A stretch of DNA of 47,406 nucleotides from [Limnothrix rosea] IAM M-220 (GCF_001904615.1 NZ_MRBY01000030.1:1-47406), one strand, 5' to 3'. Counted from the stretch's first letter, positions 16,695-26,088 are shown. Numbers and translations are program-made. Notes: generated by a model from the letters alone, not told the origin.

Positions 16695-17549
16695 TTATTG
16701 AGGCTGGGTAACTTGGGCGAGTAGTTGAATTGGGGTGATTTTTTTCAGGAATTCGAGTTGATGGCGATCGCGCACGAGTAAGGCTCCGGCAAATCCGAGG
16801 GAGTTTATGGAGATCTGTTGGTAACAATCTTGGGTACGGTGAATGAGCATCATCCAGCGCCGGGTGGCCAATAGGTTATAGGGTTGGGTTTGTTGGCCGG
16901 GGGCTAGGGGCTGATCGATAAAATTTAGATATTCCAGCAGGCTTTTGTATATTTCAAATAATGTTTGTCCGTCGTAATTTGTCGGGATTGGGGCGATGCC
17001 ATGATGGAAGGGAAAAATATTGAGGCTTGTGGGTTGGGATTCTGGAAAATCAAGGGCGGCGATCGCCGTTTCGATGGGCACAGAAAATTGATTCAGCGCA
17101 CCTGAAAACGGAATGAGCTGTAGATGTTTGTGGGGTTGACTTGCTCCCGCTGCTTTTCCCGCATTATAAAAAGCTAAGCCATCGAGTTCCCCCATACAGG
17201 TTGCGAGGGCTTCAAAGTCTGGCTGCGTGATCCAATGTTCTTGGGATTGAAAATCACGGGTAATAATCAAAATATGATGGTCAACCACATTAAATTTATT
17301 GAGTAGGCAGACATGGTGCGCCGATAGATCCGCCACGAATAAATCCTTTTCGTAGGGCAAAAAGGGATTTACTTTTTTTTTGACTTGCTTTTTTTGATAG
17401 GTTTCTTTTTTTTCGAGTTTTGCAAGGATTCTGACGACAAACGGAATATCTTGATCGACAACAATTTCTTGGGCAGTGGTTAGGGAAAGCAATGCACCCA
17501 GTTCTTTGGCGCGAGTCGTCGTTTGTTGGATTTGCTCGAAAAGAGACAT
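16695..17549 (-). CDS. ATP adenylyltransferase (Ap4A phosphorylase)
   Basis: 284-aa HIT-superfamily protein. The catalytic HxHxQ motif is His140-Lys-His142-Leu-Gln144 (QPHKHLQLIPF), preceded by HHILIITRDFQSQEHW, which is typical of Ap4A phosphorylases. The C-terminal half (PYNLLATRRWMMLIHR ... FAGALLVRD) matches the DUF4922/ATP-transferase C-terminal region. The enzyme splits diadenosine tetraphosphate with phosphate to ADP and ATP and so controls a stress alarmone. Same strand as the ABC ATPase gene (47 bp upstream). Confidence 0.9.
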   Translation of the reverse strand: MSLFEQIQQTTTRAKELGALLSLTTAQEIVVDQDIPFVVRILAKLEKKETYQKKQVKKKVNPFLPYEKDLFVADLSAHHVCLLNKFNVVDHHILIITRDFQSQEHWITQPDFEALATCMGELDGLAFYNAGKAAGASQPHKHLQLIPFSGALNQFSVPIETAIAALDFPESQPTSLNIFPFHHGIAPIPTNYDGQTLFEIYKSLLEYLNFIDQPLAPGQQTQPYNLLATRRWMMLIHRTQDCYQQISINSLGFAGALLVRDRHQLEFLKKITPIQLLAQVTQPQ

Positions 17550-17596
17550 TATTTTTGAAGGTTAAAAGTCGAATAATTGAAAAAGTAAGCTAAAAA

Positions 17597-18790
17597 CTAC
17601 ATCGCCAAAAGGGATAGCTCTGTGTCTGGATCGAAGAAATGCAGATTGTCTAAATCCAAAGATAGCCACAGTGATTGTTGGGGCTGGTAAATGTCCTGAG
17701 GCTCGGTGCGGATGCGAAAAGTGGTTGTGGAGATTTCTTTGAGGTGGGTGGTCAAAAATGTATCGTTCCCTAGTGCTTCGACCACATCCACAATCACTTC
17801 AATATTTTTGGTGGCGGCGGGACTGACCCGTAAATGTTCTGGACGAATGCCGAGGAGTAGCGATCGCCCTTCATAGGCTTGTAGAGGTTCCCGCCAAAAT
17901 TCAGACACAGTGCAGCGAAATTGGGGATGTTCAATGACACCATTCGGTAATACTGAAACTTCTAAAAAGTTCATGGGTGGCGAGCCGATAAACTCCGCCA
18001 CAAACCGATTCACGGGACGGTTGTAAACCTCTAGAGGCGGCGCAACTTGGAGAATCGTGCCCTTCTCCATCACGGCAATGCGATCGCCCATGGTCATGGC
18101 TTCGGTTTGGTCGTGGGTGACATAGATGGTTGTAATGCCCAGTTGTTCTTGTAGCTGGACGATCTGGGTGCGAGTTTCGCTGCGCAATGCGGCATCGAGG
18201 TTTGATAATGGCTCATCCATCAAAAAAACTTGGGGATTCCGCGCGATCGCCCGACCGAGGGCAACCCGTTGTTTTTGACCGCCTGATAGTTGTTTCGGCA
18301 AGCGGCTAAGTAAATGATCGATTTGTAGAAGACGGGCAACCTGTATAACTTTCTCGCGAATTACTTTTTCTTGGGGAGGCTGGTAACGTAAGGGTTTTGG
18401 GAAAATACCCGTTACGCCCCGCCAAACATTTTGCCAAACGTTGGTATTCGTCTCTGCCGTCGGCATCCGTCGTAACCCAAAGGCAATATTGTCATAGACA
18501 TTGAGGTGGGGATACAGGGCGTAATTTTGAAACACCATGGCAATATCCCGCGCCTTAGACGGTAAATCATTGACTGGGCGATCGCCGATACGAATGTCAC
18601 CAGCCGTTATCGTTTCTAAACCCGCAATTAACCGTAGCAAAGTGCTTTTGCCACAACCAGAGGCTCCCACAAGCACCACAAATTCACCATCTTGAATATT
18701 AAGATTAATCCCGCGCAAAACCTGAGTGATTTTACGAGTGGAGCGATCCGCAAAAGATTTCTGGATATGATTGAGCGCAACCTGTGCCAC
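17597..18790 (-). CDS. ABC transporter ATP-binding protein, MalK/UgpC type
   Basis: 397 aa with GTG start. Walker A GASGCGKST (42-50), Q-loop VFQNYALYPHL (86-96), signature LSGGQ (168-172), Walker B VFLMDEP (188-194) and switch His in VTHDQTEA. A C-terminal regulatory TOBE-type domain (about 245-397) has IGSPPMNFLEV and LGIRPEHLR, characteristic of carbohydrate/osmolyte importers (MalK, UgpC, GgtA). A roughly 34-residue insertion at about 108-141 (RRMPTAETNTNVWQNVWRGV...) precedes the signature helix. No permease or binding protein is adjacent, so it may serve several importers encoded elsewhere. Substrate not determinable. Confidence 0.9.
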   Translation of the reverse strand: MAQVALNHIQKSFADRSTRKITQVLRGINLNIQDGEFVVLVGASGCGKSTLLRLIAGLETITAGDIRIGDRPVNDLPSKARDIAMVFQNYALYPHLNVYDNIAFGLRRMPTAETNTNVWQNVWRGVTGIFPKPLRYQPPQEKVIREKVIQVARLLQIDHLLSRLPKQLSGGQKQRVALGRAIARNPQVFLMDEPLSNLDAALRSETRTQIVQLQEQLGITTIYVTHDQTEAMTMGDRIAVMEKGTILQVAPPLEVYNRPVNRFVAEFIGSPPMNFLEVSVLPNGVIEHPQFRCTVSEFWREPLQAYEGRSLLLGIRPEHLRVSPAATKNIEVIVDVVEALGNDTFLTTHLKEISTTTFRIRTEPQDIYQPQQSLWLSLDLDNLHFFDPDTELSLLAM

Positions 18791-18841
18791 GGTGATTTTT
18801 CCTGCGTCAGAAACGATGCTTATGGTATCGCACCATTGTCC

Positions 18842-19726
18842 CTAGGGCTCCATTTCTTCGGGTTGGAAGGCTCTTTCGGTCAACTCTTCAAAGACGGCTT
18901 TGAGTGACGGTGTCGCAAAAACTATTTCCGTTGCTTGGAGCAGATTTTCACCCCAGAGATTTTCGTCTAGAAATTCGATTTCACCGTAGCGCCCGTCTAA
19001 TTCTAAAGCTTCGCGGGCTAGCGTTAAACCTTCTTCTTGATTGCCCTGCATGTAGGTGGCCACCGCCACGGCTAGTTGCGGCTCTGCCATGGATGGGTCG
19101 ATTTCAATGGCCTGTTGCCATTTGTCTATGGCGGCATCGATTTTTCCTTGCTCGTAATAGATTAAGCCAATATTATTGAGTGCTGGCCAAAAATCATCTT
19201 GTAGGTCCAGGGAACGCTCATAGGTGGCGATCGCCGCCGCGTAATCTTTCAGTTTTAGTTGTGCATTACCGAGGTCAAAAAGTACTTCGATCGATTCATC
19301 ACCAAGGGCTAAAGCCGTTTCTAGTTCCGGAACTGCAAGCTCATATTGACCACTTTGGAAATAGGCCGCACCAAGAATACTGTAAATGCCGCTTTCACTA
19401 GACTCTATACTTTCTGCCCGTTTGAGAATGCGAATCCCTTCTGCAAACTCCCCTTCTTGCACCAATAACGTTCCGAGGATATACCAAGCTTCAAAGCGAT
19501 TGGGCACCAGCTGGGTGGCGAGTTTTGCCCGGGGAATTGCCCACTCGAACTGTTGAAAGCGAGACAGCTGAATGGCATCTTCAATGAGCCTGAGACCCTG
19601 TTCTTCTAGTTGTTCTTGGTTAAGATCTTGCGTCAGTGGTAACGTCGCCTGTGATCTCACAGGAGTCTCGGTCATTAAAACACTCGCACAAGCCCCAAGG
19701 GCAATTAACCAATGATGTCTAGGCAC
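18842..19726 (-). CDS. Exported TPR protein
   Basis: 294 aa with a probable signal peptide (MPRHHWLIALGACASVLMTE...PVRSQ-A) and GTG start. Five to six TPR units from about 45 to 235 include FEAWYILGTLLVQEGEFAEGI, SGIYSILGAAYFQSGQYELAV and WPALNNIGLIYYEQGKIDAAI. The C-terminus is acidic. Likely a periplasmic or thylakoid-lumen assembly or scaffold protein; partner unknown. It precedes the ABC ATPase by 51 bp on the same strand, so cotranscription is possible. Confidence 0.82.
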   Translation of the reverse strand: MPRHHWLIALGACASVLMTETPVRSQATLPLTQDLNQEQLEEQGLRLIEDAIQLSRFQQFEWAIPRAKLATQLVPNRFEAWYILGTLLVQEGEFAEGIRILKRAESIESSESGIYSILGAAYFQSGQYELAVPELETALALGDESIEVLFDLGNAQLKLKDYAAAIATYERSLDLQDDFWPALNNIGLIYYEQGKIDAAIDKWQQAIEIDPSMAEPQLAVAVATYMQGNQEEGLTLAREALELDGRYGEIEFLDENLWGENLLQATEIVFATPSLKAVFEELTERAFQPEEMEP

Positions 19727-19937
19727 AATTCAACTCTTCACAAAAAACGACTGGGATTTTTAGTCTAGCGACTCGTTAGGCAAAGTGACGAGAATTTTAC
19801 CGAATCGAGTTCCTTCTTAAGACATTAAGGGTTTCTATTCCTTTCCTTCTTCTTCAGGAAAAGAATCGCTAACTACAGCTTTGACGGCGATCGCCCTCAC
19901 CATCACCATGGACTTTCTCGTATTTTTTTAAATACCT

Positions 19938-21005
19938 TTAAAGACCAGATAATCGCACTTGGTAGGGAATTTCCTCGACCGAAATATTATCTAAATCCCA
20001 GTCAGCATAACGCAGCTGTAAACGCTTTTCTCCAGCGTATTCCACTAATTTGCCACCATACAAACGTGCATCTGTCCCTAAACTTTGAATTTTAATTTTG
20101 CCGTTAAACACAGTGGCACGGGCAAGGTAAATGACTAGATCATCCCGCGACGGACGATTAACCGTTGTACTGGCAGTCAGGTGAGCTACGCCCCGTTCGT
20201 CTAATTCTTGGGCGATCGCCATAGCCGTATTCCGGATCCCTCGAATCGCCACAATATGGGCAGCCACAGCCATCGTGATATCCACTTTTTTTGTATCAGT
20301 GAGGATGGCATTATTAGCGAGAAAGTGAAAATTTTCCTCACCAAGATCGTTGCGAACCCGGCGGTGAATGGGATTGTGAGGAGAATATTGGCGTAATGCC
20401 CCCACAATGGCACCACAGGCGTTACGGGGTTCTCGCCAGGGGGATTCACGGGTTTTGCCATAGACCTGTTTTTCATCTTGCCGCAAACGCCCCACATGGG
20501 TTTTTAGATCAATCCCCACAAGGGAAATGGATTCGGCATTACCTTCATAAACGCGCCGTTTTAAGTTTTCATCGAGTTCATGGGCAACGGTCACATGGGC
20601 TAAGGTTTCACCGTCATCGGTGCCGCCGCCCGCTGGGAAAAAAGCTTCTAGTTTTAATTCGCCAATCTCCGAGAGGGTCGCAAATCTGGAGGCAACGACA
20701 TCTCGATAACGTTTCGTGGCTTCTCCTTGGTGAATGCGATCGCCGCAGTTGGTATAGGCCAAAGTGGTGACAACACTCGGTAGGCTCAAATCCGCACCAC
20801 AAGCCTTCATATCAGTCATACTTGAAGCCGCAAATTGCAGTTCATCCCGTAGCAGTTGTAGGCCATTAATCAGGGCATAGCGATCGCTGACCAGCTCATT
20901 GAGGTAGTTATGGTAGGCATTCCGCTCCATGCCAAAGCTTGCCCCAAGTTGCCAAAATTTTTCAATCCTTGCCTCGGTCGGCGCAGCGTTAAACGGTAAA
21001 GTCAT
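19938..21005 (-). CDS. Conserved-looking 355-aa protein of unknown function
   Basis: I do not recognise a family. The protein has no signal peptide or membrane segment. It has several dense motifs that look conserved: MTDMKACGADLSLPSVVTTLAYTNCGDRIHQGE (about 62-94), FFPAGGGTDDGETLAHVTVAHELDENLK, CGAIVGALRQYSPHNPIHRRVRNDLGEENFHFLANNAIL and TKKVDITMAVAAHIVAIRGIRN. Two cysteines near 69 and 86, Gly-rich GGGTDDGET and many His/Asp residues would suit a metal- or nucleotide-dependent enzyme, but this is speculation. Isolated by 211 bp from the TPR gene and divergent from the Uma2 pair. Confidence 0.75.
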   Translation of the reverse strand: MTLPFNAAPTEARIEKFWQLGASFGMERNAYHNYLNELVSDRYALINGLQLLRDELQFAASSMTDMKACGADLSLPSVVTTLAYTNCGDRIHQGEATKRYRDVVASRFATLSEIGELKLEAFFPAGGGTDDGETLAHVTVAHELDENLKRRVYEGNAESISLVGIDLKTHVGRLRQDEKQVYGKTRESPWREPRNACGAIVGALRQYSPHNPIHRRVRNDLGEENFHFLANNAILTDTKKVDITMAVAAHIVAIRGIRNTAMAIAQELDERGVAHLTASTTVNRPSRDDLVIYLARATVFNGKIKIQSLGTDARLYGGKLVEYAGEKRLQLRYADWDLDNISVEEIPYQVRLSGL

Positions 21006-21206
21006 AAAGGTTCTGGGGGGAATTCGGTTGAAGTGATTCGAAAAGCGACTTCATGACTGATTTTAATGCAGCTCTTTTCATTGGAACTATTTAATTTCCT
21101 AAAGATAACAGGGCGATCGCCGTGGCGAGAAACGGCTAGGCTATGAATCTTCTGAGTGATTTTATGCCATGAATTAACATAGACAAGAGACGCTAGGGAA
21201 ATAGCC

Positions 21207-21839
21207 ATGACCGTTGCCACAATCCCATTGGAGTTGGAAGCTGGACAAAGAATTAGTCTCAATCCAGTATCTTGGTCGCGCTTTGAGCTGATCCTTGAAC
21301 AATTAGGTGACTCTCGCTCAACCCGCATTGCTTTTGCTGACGGAATTTTAGAGATTGTCGCTCCTTTCCCAGAACACGCACGGACAAAAGTTCTTTTAGC
21401 AGATTTAGTGAAAATTATGCTTAAGGAACAGGGGAAAGCATGGGAGCCTTTCGGGTCAACGACGCTCAGAAAATCTAGGATGGCTGCGGGTGTAGAGCCG
21501 GATGATTGTTTTTATATCGATAATTATGAAGCGGTTATTGGCAAAAGTAGAATTGACCTAGACATTGATCCGCCGCCAGATTTAGCTTTAGAAACTGATC
21601 TCACTTCAAAGACAACTGTTTCTGCCTATGAACAATTGGGTGTGCCGGAACTTTGGATTTACGAGAAGCATCAGCTGAGAATTTATCTCTTGGAAAATGG
21701 CAAATATTCTCCAAGTAACCACAGTAATATTTTCTCTGAGTTTCCTGTGACAGACTGGATATCGAATTTTATTCAACAAAGTTTATCGAAGGGAGTCAGT
21801 CAAGCTTTGGAAGATTTCTCTCAAATGTTTAACAGCTAA
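21207..21839 (+). CDS. Uma2 family (DUF820) endonuclease-like protein
   Basis: 210 aa, complete. Members have a PD-(D/E)xK restriction-endonuclease fold and are hugely expanded in cyanobacteria. Visible motifs are DGILEIVAPFPEH, VEPDDCFYIDN, IDLDIDPPPDLALETDLTSKT and the C-terminal LGVPELWIYEKHQLRIYLLENGKY. The acidic ALETD (for canonical VEI/VEV) and EPDDCF (PD) fit the active site. Role unknown; often linked to mobile DNA. Followed 29 bp later by a second family member. Confidence 0.88.
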   Translation: MTVATIPLELEAGQRISLNPVSWSRFELILEQLGDSRSTRIAFADGILEIVAPFPEHARTKVLLADLVKIMLKEQGKAWEPFGSTTLRKSRMAAGVEPDDCFYIDNYEAVIGKSRIDLDIDPPPDLALETDLTSKTTVSAYEQLGVPELWIYEKHQLRIYLLENGKYSPSNHSNIFSEFPVTDWISNFIQQSLSKGVSQALEDFSQMFNS

Positions 21840-21868
21840 AATTAGACTAACTAAATGGCGAGAAAATT

Positions 21869-22405
21869 ATGGTCGCAACACCGATTAAGTTATCTCTCAA
21901 AGAATTTTTAGCGGCTGATTATATTGAGGAGTCTCCGGCGTGGGAATATCTCAATAATGGTGCGGTACAAAAGCCAATACCCAAGTTTCGTCACTCTATT
22001 TCGCAAAAACGTTTATTGGCAGCTCTAGTGGCGGCGGAACCTGATTATCTTGCGTTACCGGAATTGCGTTGTACGTTTGGCGATCGCTCGGTTGTTCCTG
22101 ACATTTCAGTTATTGCTTTTGAGAAAATTCAGTTTGATGAGTTTGGGGAACCAGAAGAGAATTTTTTACTTGCTCCGGATTGGGCAATTGAGATTTTATC
22201 GCCATCTCAGAATATGAGTCGGGTAGTAGATAATCTGCTCTATTGTTTGCGTCACGGTACACAGCTAGGCTGGTTAATAGATCCCGGCGATCGTTCAATT
22301 CTTGTATTTCGTCCTCAACAAGAACCGCAAATTTTTCGCGGAGACGAACTCCTTCCTACTTTACCCACAATAAAGGTTACTTTTACTGCGCGGTCAATTT
22401 TTTAG
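21869..22405 (+). CDS. Uma2 family (DUF820) endonuclease-like protein, second copy
   Basis: 178 aa. It has the Uma2 pattern CTFGDRSVVPDISVIAFEKI (PD of the PD-(D/E)xK core), APDWAIEILSPSQN (ExxSP) and LGWLIDPGDRSILVFRPQQEP. It is only distantly similar to the preceding member, so the pair is not a recent duplication. Probably cotranscribed with it (29-bp gap). Confidence 0.9.
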   Translation: MVATPIKLSLKEFLAADYIEESPAWEYLNNGAVQKPIPKFRHSISQKRLLAALVAAEPDYLALPELRCTFGDRSVVPDISVIAFEKIQFDEFGEPEENFLLAPDWAIEILSPSQNMSRVVDNLLYCLRHGTQLGWLIDPGDRSILVFRPQQEPQIFRGDELLPTLPTIKVTFTARSIF

Positions 22406-22446
22406 TGGCTCCAAATCCGGCAGACTCATAAGGCGATCGCCTTCTT

Positions 22447-22869
22447 TTATGCAGCCTCTTTTAGAACTTCGGTAAGAGAAAATGGCATTTCTTGAGGAAA
22501 GGTGTTGATCAATTTTCCTGTTTCTTTTGCAGCATCACGACGAGCACGACGATAATACTTTTCCACCCACTCAGGATCTTCCAAAAATCTTTTGAGACTT
22601 GGCATATCTTCAAGGGCATCTTGAATTTTGTCACGGCAATTTGAAATGGTAATGTCCCAACTTTTTGTTCTTTTTTCTGGTTGATATTTGCACTTGAGTA
22701 GGTGCATCATCAAAACTTGCAAGTAACTGCCTAAAGCCCGTTGTTCACTCCGCCCCAAAGCCTCAATTTCCTCAACCAAATTTTCGAGATCTAGCTTTGT
22801 CCACTCTTGCCTTCTCAAATAACTAGCCTGCTGCTCTGACCATGCAACAATATCTTGCTCGTACAACAT
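22447..22869 (-). CDS. DUF29 family protein
   Basis: 140 aa, full length for DUF29. Characteristic N-terminus YEQDIVAWSEQQASYLRR, central LDLENLVEEIEALGRSEQRALGSYLQVLMMHLLKCKYQPE and a C-terminal ARRDAAKETG. Predicted to be helical and cytoplasmic. Function unknown; common in multicopy in cyanobacteria near other accessory genes, as here between Uma2 and ParDE genes. Confidence 0.93.
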   Translation of the reverse strand: MLYEQDIVAWSEQQASYLRRQEWTKLDLENLVEEIEALGRSEQRALGSYLQVLMMHLLKCKYQPEKRTKSWDITISNCRDKIQDALEDMPSLKRFLEDPEWVEKYYRRARRDAAKETGKLINTFPQEMPFSLTEVLKEAA

Positions 22870-23000
22870 CGTTTAGCTCCGGTCGCGATACAACAGGATC
22901 TTAGCTGCTTTTTAATAGCTCAGTAATAACATGCGGCGATCGCCTCAATAATGGCTTTCAAATATTTTCTATAATCAAATAAATTCTCTTCGGTAACGAC

Positions 23001-23267
23001 ATGGAAATTACCTTTCCACCAGAAATTCAGGCTTTTATGCAGCGTCAGGTCAAAAATGGTAAATATGCTGACACTCCGGCTTTGATTTTTGCGGCTCTAG
23101 AACTATTACAAAAGCAAGAAGACATTTATCAAGGACGTTTACTTGATCTGCAGCAAGAAGCTCTCATCGGTTGGGATGCGCTCCAAAAAGGTGAAGTAGT
23201 TGACGGAGAGGAAGGTCTAACTTCAATTCGTGATCGTCTACGGATTAAACATAGTCCAGAATCATGA
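23001..23267 (+). CDS. ParD-like antitoxin
   Basis: 88 aa. The N-terminal part (MEITFPPEIQAFMQRQVKNGKYADTPALIFAALELL) is a ribbon-helix-helix type DNA-binding domain as in ParD/CopG antitoxins. The C-terminal half is acidic and would wrap the toxin. ATGA overlap with the following toxin gene (23264-23267). Typical type II antitoxin; likely autoregulates its own promoter in the spacer 22870-23000. Confidence 0.88.
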   Translation: MEITFPPEIQAFMQRQVKNGKYADTPALIFAALELLQKQEDIYQGRLLDLQQEALIGWDALQKGEVVDGEEGLTSIRDRLRIKHSPES

Positions 23268-23575
23268 GCCAACGCTTCCGTCTGACAAAACCTGCTCTTC
23301 AGGATATTGAAGAAATAGCAGATTACTTGGCTCGTAATATTAACCTTACTCAAGCAGAAAATTTCTTAGATAAACTCAACCGAAAATTAAACAACATCGC
23401 TAAGTTTCCTCACTTAGGGCGTCAGCGAGACGAAATTCTGCCAAATATTCGTAGTCTACCTCTCAGTAATTATTTGATTCTTTATCTGCCAACCTCCGAA
23501 GGCATTGATGTTTTAAGAGTCGTGAGTGGATATCAGAATTTAACTAATTTGTTTGAAGACTCAAGCGATGGCTGA
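23264..23575 (+). CDS. ParE/RelE-like toxin
   Basis: 103 aa. ParE fold signature: FRLTKPALQDIEEIADYLARN at the N-terminus, KFPHLGRQRDEILPNIRSLPLSNYLILY in the core and VLRVVSGYQNL at the end. RelE/ParE toxins act on gyrase or on ribosome-bound mRNA; which applies here is unknown. Start overlaps the antitoxin stop (ATGA), so the two are translationally coupled. Confidence 0.9.
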   Translation: MSQRFRLTKPALQDIEEIADYLARNINLTQAENFLDKLNRKLNNIAKFPHLGRQRDEILPNIRSLPLSNYLILYLPTSEGIDVLRVVSGYQNLTNLFEDSSDG

Positions 23576-23612
23576 ACCAGCTTGATCCCGTGAAATGTCT
23601 ATAATGTAACCC

Positions 23613-26045
23613 TTGCAGTTTTTCCAATGGTTGCAGTTGACTCAGATCCAAACCGAAACGCTCAATCTCCTTGAATGGCAACGACTTTGCCAACATCTCT
23701 CGACCTTTGCCGCTACAAAACTTGGGGCGATCGCCGCGCGGAATTTGGTGTTTCCGGAGAGTCAGGCGGAGAGCGAAATTTTATTGGCGCAGACGGTGGA
23801 GATTAGCCGGTTAGATGCGGATACAGAGAACGGCATTTCCTTTGATGGCATCGGCAATATTAATGAGTCACTGGAACGGGCGACTATTGGCGGCGTGATT
23901 TCTGGGCAAGATTTACTGGCGATCGCCACTACCTTAGCGGGAATGCGGAAGCTACGGCGGTTAGTGGAAAATTCTGAGTTGGAATTACCACAACTGTTGC
24001 GATTGGTTGAACAGCTACGCACCTATCCAGAACTGGAAAAAGAAATTCACCATTGCATTGATGATCGCGGTGATGTGACCGACCGAGCTAGCCCAAAATT
24101 GGCAGGCATTCGCGAGAAAATTAAAGGGGCACGGGACGGTATTTACCAAACTCTCAATCGCATTATGCAGCGCTGTGGTGGCTCCCTTCAGGAAGCGGTG
24201 ATTACGCAGCGGGGCGATCGCTTTGTGCTGCCCGTGAAAGCGGGACAAAAAGAACAAATTCCCGGCATTGTTCACGATATTTCTAGTACTGGCTCGACCT
24301 TTTATGTGGAGCCGAAAGCGATTATTGACCTCGGCAATCGTCTGCGCCAAGCGACAAAACAAGAGCAGCGCGAAATCGAAATTGTTCTGCGGCAACTGAC
24401 CGAAAAAGTGGGAGAAGTTGTTGAGGATTTAGAAAAATTATTGGCGATCGCCACCACCTTAGATCTAGCGACAGCCCGTTCCCGCTATAGCCATTGGTTA
24501 GAAGCGAATCCACCAAAATTTATCCAGCCCGACCAGCCGACTCTGTTGCGCAAATTGCACCATCCATTGTTGGTGTGGCAGCAAAAAAATGAAGAAGGCG
24601 ATGACGTTGTACCAATTAATGTGCAAATTCGCCCTGATATTAAAGTGGTCGCAATCACTGGCCCAAACACTGGCGGCAAAACCGTCACTTTAAAAACTCT
24701 GGGCATGGCAACGTTAATGGCAAAAGTGGGTTTGTTTATTCCCGCTGAAGCTCCCGTCGAAGTGCCTTGGTTTAACCATGTCCTCGCCGATATTGGCGAT
24801 GAGCAATCTTTGCAACAGAGCCTTTCGACCTTTTCGGGACATATCCGCCGTGTCGGTCGCATTATTGATGCGCTACAAAACGAGAATGAAAATAATTTAG
24901 TCTTGCTCGATGAAGTGGGTGCAGGAACCGATCCCACCGAAGGCAGTGCCTTGGCGATCGCCCTTCTCAAGTACCTTGCAGACCATGCGGCTTTAACCGT
25001 TGCCACAACCCACTATGGCGAACTGAAAGCTTTAAAGTATGAAGATTCCCGCTTTGAAAATGCCTCGGTTGAGTTTGACGAATATTCTCTCCGTCCCACC
25101 TATAAATTGCTCTGGGGTATTCCCGGTCGGTCTAATGCATTGGCGATCGCCAAACGGTTAGGACTGGATGAAAGTGTGGTGGCATCGGCTCAAAGTTTAC
25201 TCGGCAATTCTAATACTGATGTGAATGAAGTGATTGCCGCCCTCGAAGCCCAACGGCGCGAACAGGAACAAAAATCCCAAGAAGCAGAAGCTCTCCTCAA
25301 ACAAACCGAGCGTTTTTACACCGAAGTTTCATCAAAGGCAGCCGATCTCCAACGACGTGAAGCAGAACTCAAACAAGCCCAAGATCAAGAAGTACAACAG
25401 GCGATCGCCGAAGCAAAATCAGAAATCGCGCAGGTGATTCGCACCCTCCAAAAAGGCAAACAAACCGCCCAAAAAGCTCAACAGGCAACCGATGCTCTGG
25501 GTAATATTGCCGAAGAAAAACTCGCCAAACCGAAGAAGAAAAAAGCAACTTACCAACCAAAACTAGGCGAAAAAATTCGTATTTCTAAACTCGGTCAAAC
25601 AGCCGAAGTGATTGAACTCAACGAAGAGAATAAAACCCTAGTGGCGCGTTTCGGCATTATGAAAATGTCGTTGGAATGGACAGAAATCGAATCGCTGCAA
25701 GGGCAAAAAGTTGAGGCAGAACCCAAGCCCAAAGCTAAACAAAAATTTCAAAAGAAGCAGCCAGCCAAACAATCCCAAGAAGTCGTCACCGTCCGTACCT
25801 CATCAAATACGATTGATATTCGTGGGCAGCGTATTCACCAAGCCGAAAGCTCTTTAGAGGGGGCGATCGCCAGAGCCACAGCCCAAGGCTCACAGGTTCT
25901 TTGGATTATCCATGGTAAAGGCACAGGCAAGCTACGCGAAGGAGTCCATGACTTTCTCAAGCACCATCCCCAGATCAAAAAATACAATATTGCCGAACAA
26001 AAAGAAGGCGGTTCCGGCGTAACGCTCGCCTATTTCTCGACTTAG
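23613..26045 (+). CDS. mutS2: Endonuclease MutS2
   Basis: 810 aa. A helical clamp/core region is followed by an ABC-type ATPase with Walker A GPNTGGKT (350-357), Walker B LVLLDEVGAGTDP (from 429) and downstream ATTHYGELKAL. A long coiled coil (about 520-640) and a KOW-like segment come next. A C-terminal Smr domain (about 730-808) has TIDIRGQR and WIIHGKGTGKLREGVHDFL. MutS2 acts on recombination intermediates or collided ribosomes depending on species, not in mismatch repair. Start is uncertain: TTG at 23613 is the furthest, with another TTG at 23631; no ATG fits the conserved N-terminus (TLNLLEWQRLCQHL). Confidence 0.94.
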   Translation: MQFFQWLQLTQIQTETLNLLEWQRLCQHLSTFAATKLGAIAARNLVFPESQAESEILLAQTVEISRLDADTENGISFDGIGNINESLERATIGGVISGQDLLAIATTLAGMRKLRRLVENSELELPQLLRLVEQLRTYPELEKEIHHCIDDRGDVTDRASPKLAGIREKIKGARDGIYQTLNRIMQRCGGSLQEAVITQRGDRFVLPVKAGQKEQIPGIVHDISSTGSTFYVEPKAIIDLGNRLRQATKQEQREIEIVLRQLTEKVGEVVEDLEKLLAIATTLDLATARSRYSHWLEANPPKFIQPDQPTLLRKLHHPLLVWQQKNEEGDDVVPINVQIRPDIKVVAITGPNTGGKTVTLKTLGMATLMAKVGLFIPAEAPVEVPWFNHVLADIGDEQSLQQSLSTFSGHIRRVGRIIDALQNENENNLVLLDEVGAGTDPTEGSALAIALLKYLADHAALTVATTHYGELKALKYEDSRFENASVEFDEYSLRPTYKLLWGIPGRSNALAIAKRLGLDESVVASAQSLLGNSNTDVNEVIAALEAQRREQEQKSQEAEALLKQTERFYTEVSSKAADLQRREAELKQAQDQEVQQAIAEAKSEIAQVIRTLQKGKQTAQKAQQATDALGNIAEEKLAKPKKKKATYQPKLGEKIRISKLGQTAEVIELNEENKTLVARFGIMKMSLEWTEIESLQGQKVEAEPKPKAKQKFQKKQPAKQSQEVVTVRTSSNTIDIRGQRIHQAESSLEGAIARATAQGSQVLWIIHGKGTGKLREGVHDFLKHHPQIKKYNIAEQKEGGSGVTLAYFST

Positions 26046-26088
26046 ATAGATATCGTAATTTCAAATGATTTTTAGAGTATTTTATTGT

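Noticed and set aside
21002-21328. 108-aa minus-strand ORF
   Set aside because: It overlaps the start of the first Uma2 gene on the opposite strand and has no motif; judged a shadow plus spacer.
24485-25006. 173-aa minus-strand ORF
   Set aside because: Antisense to the mutS2 ATPase domain; composition typical of a shadow frame.
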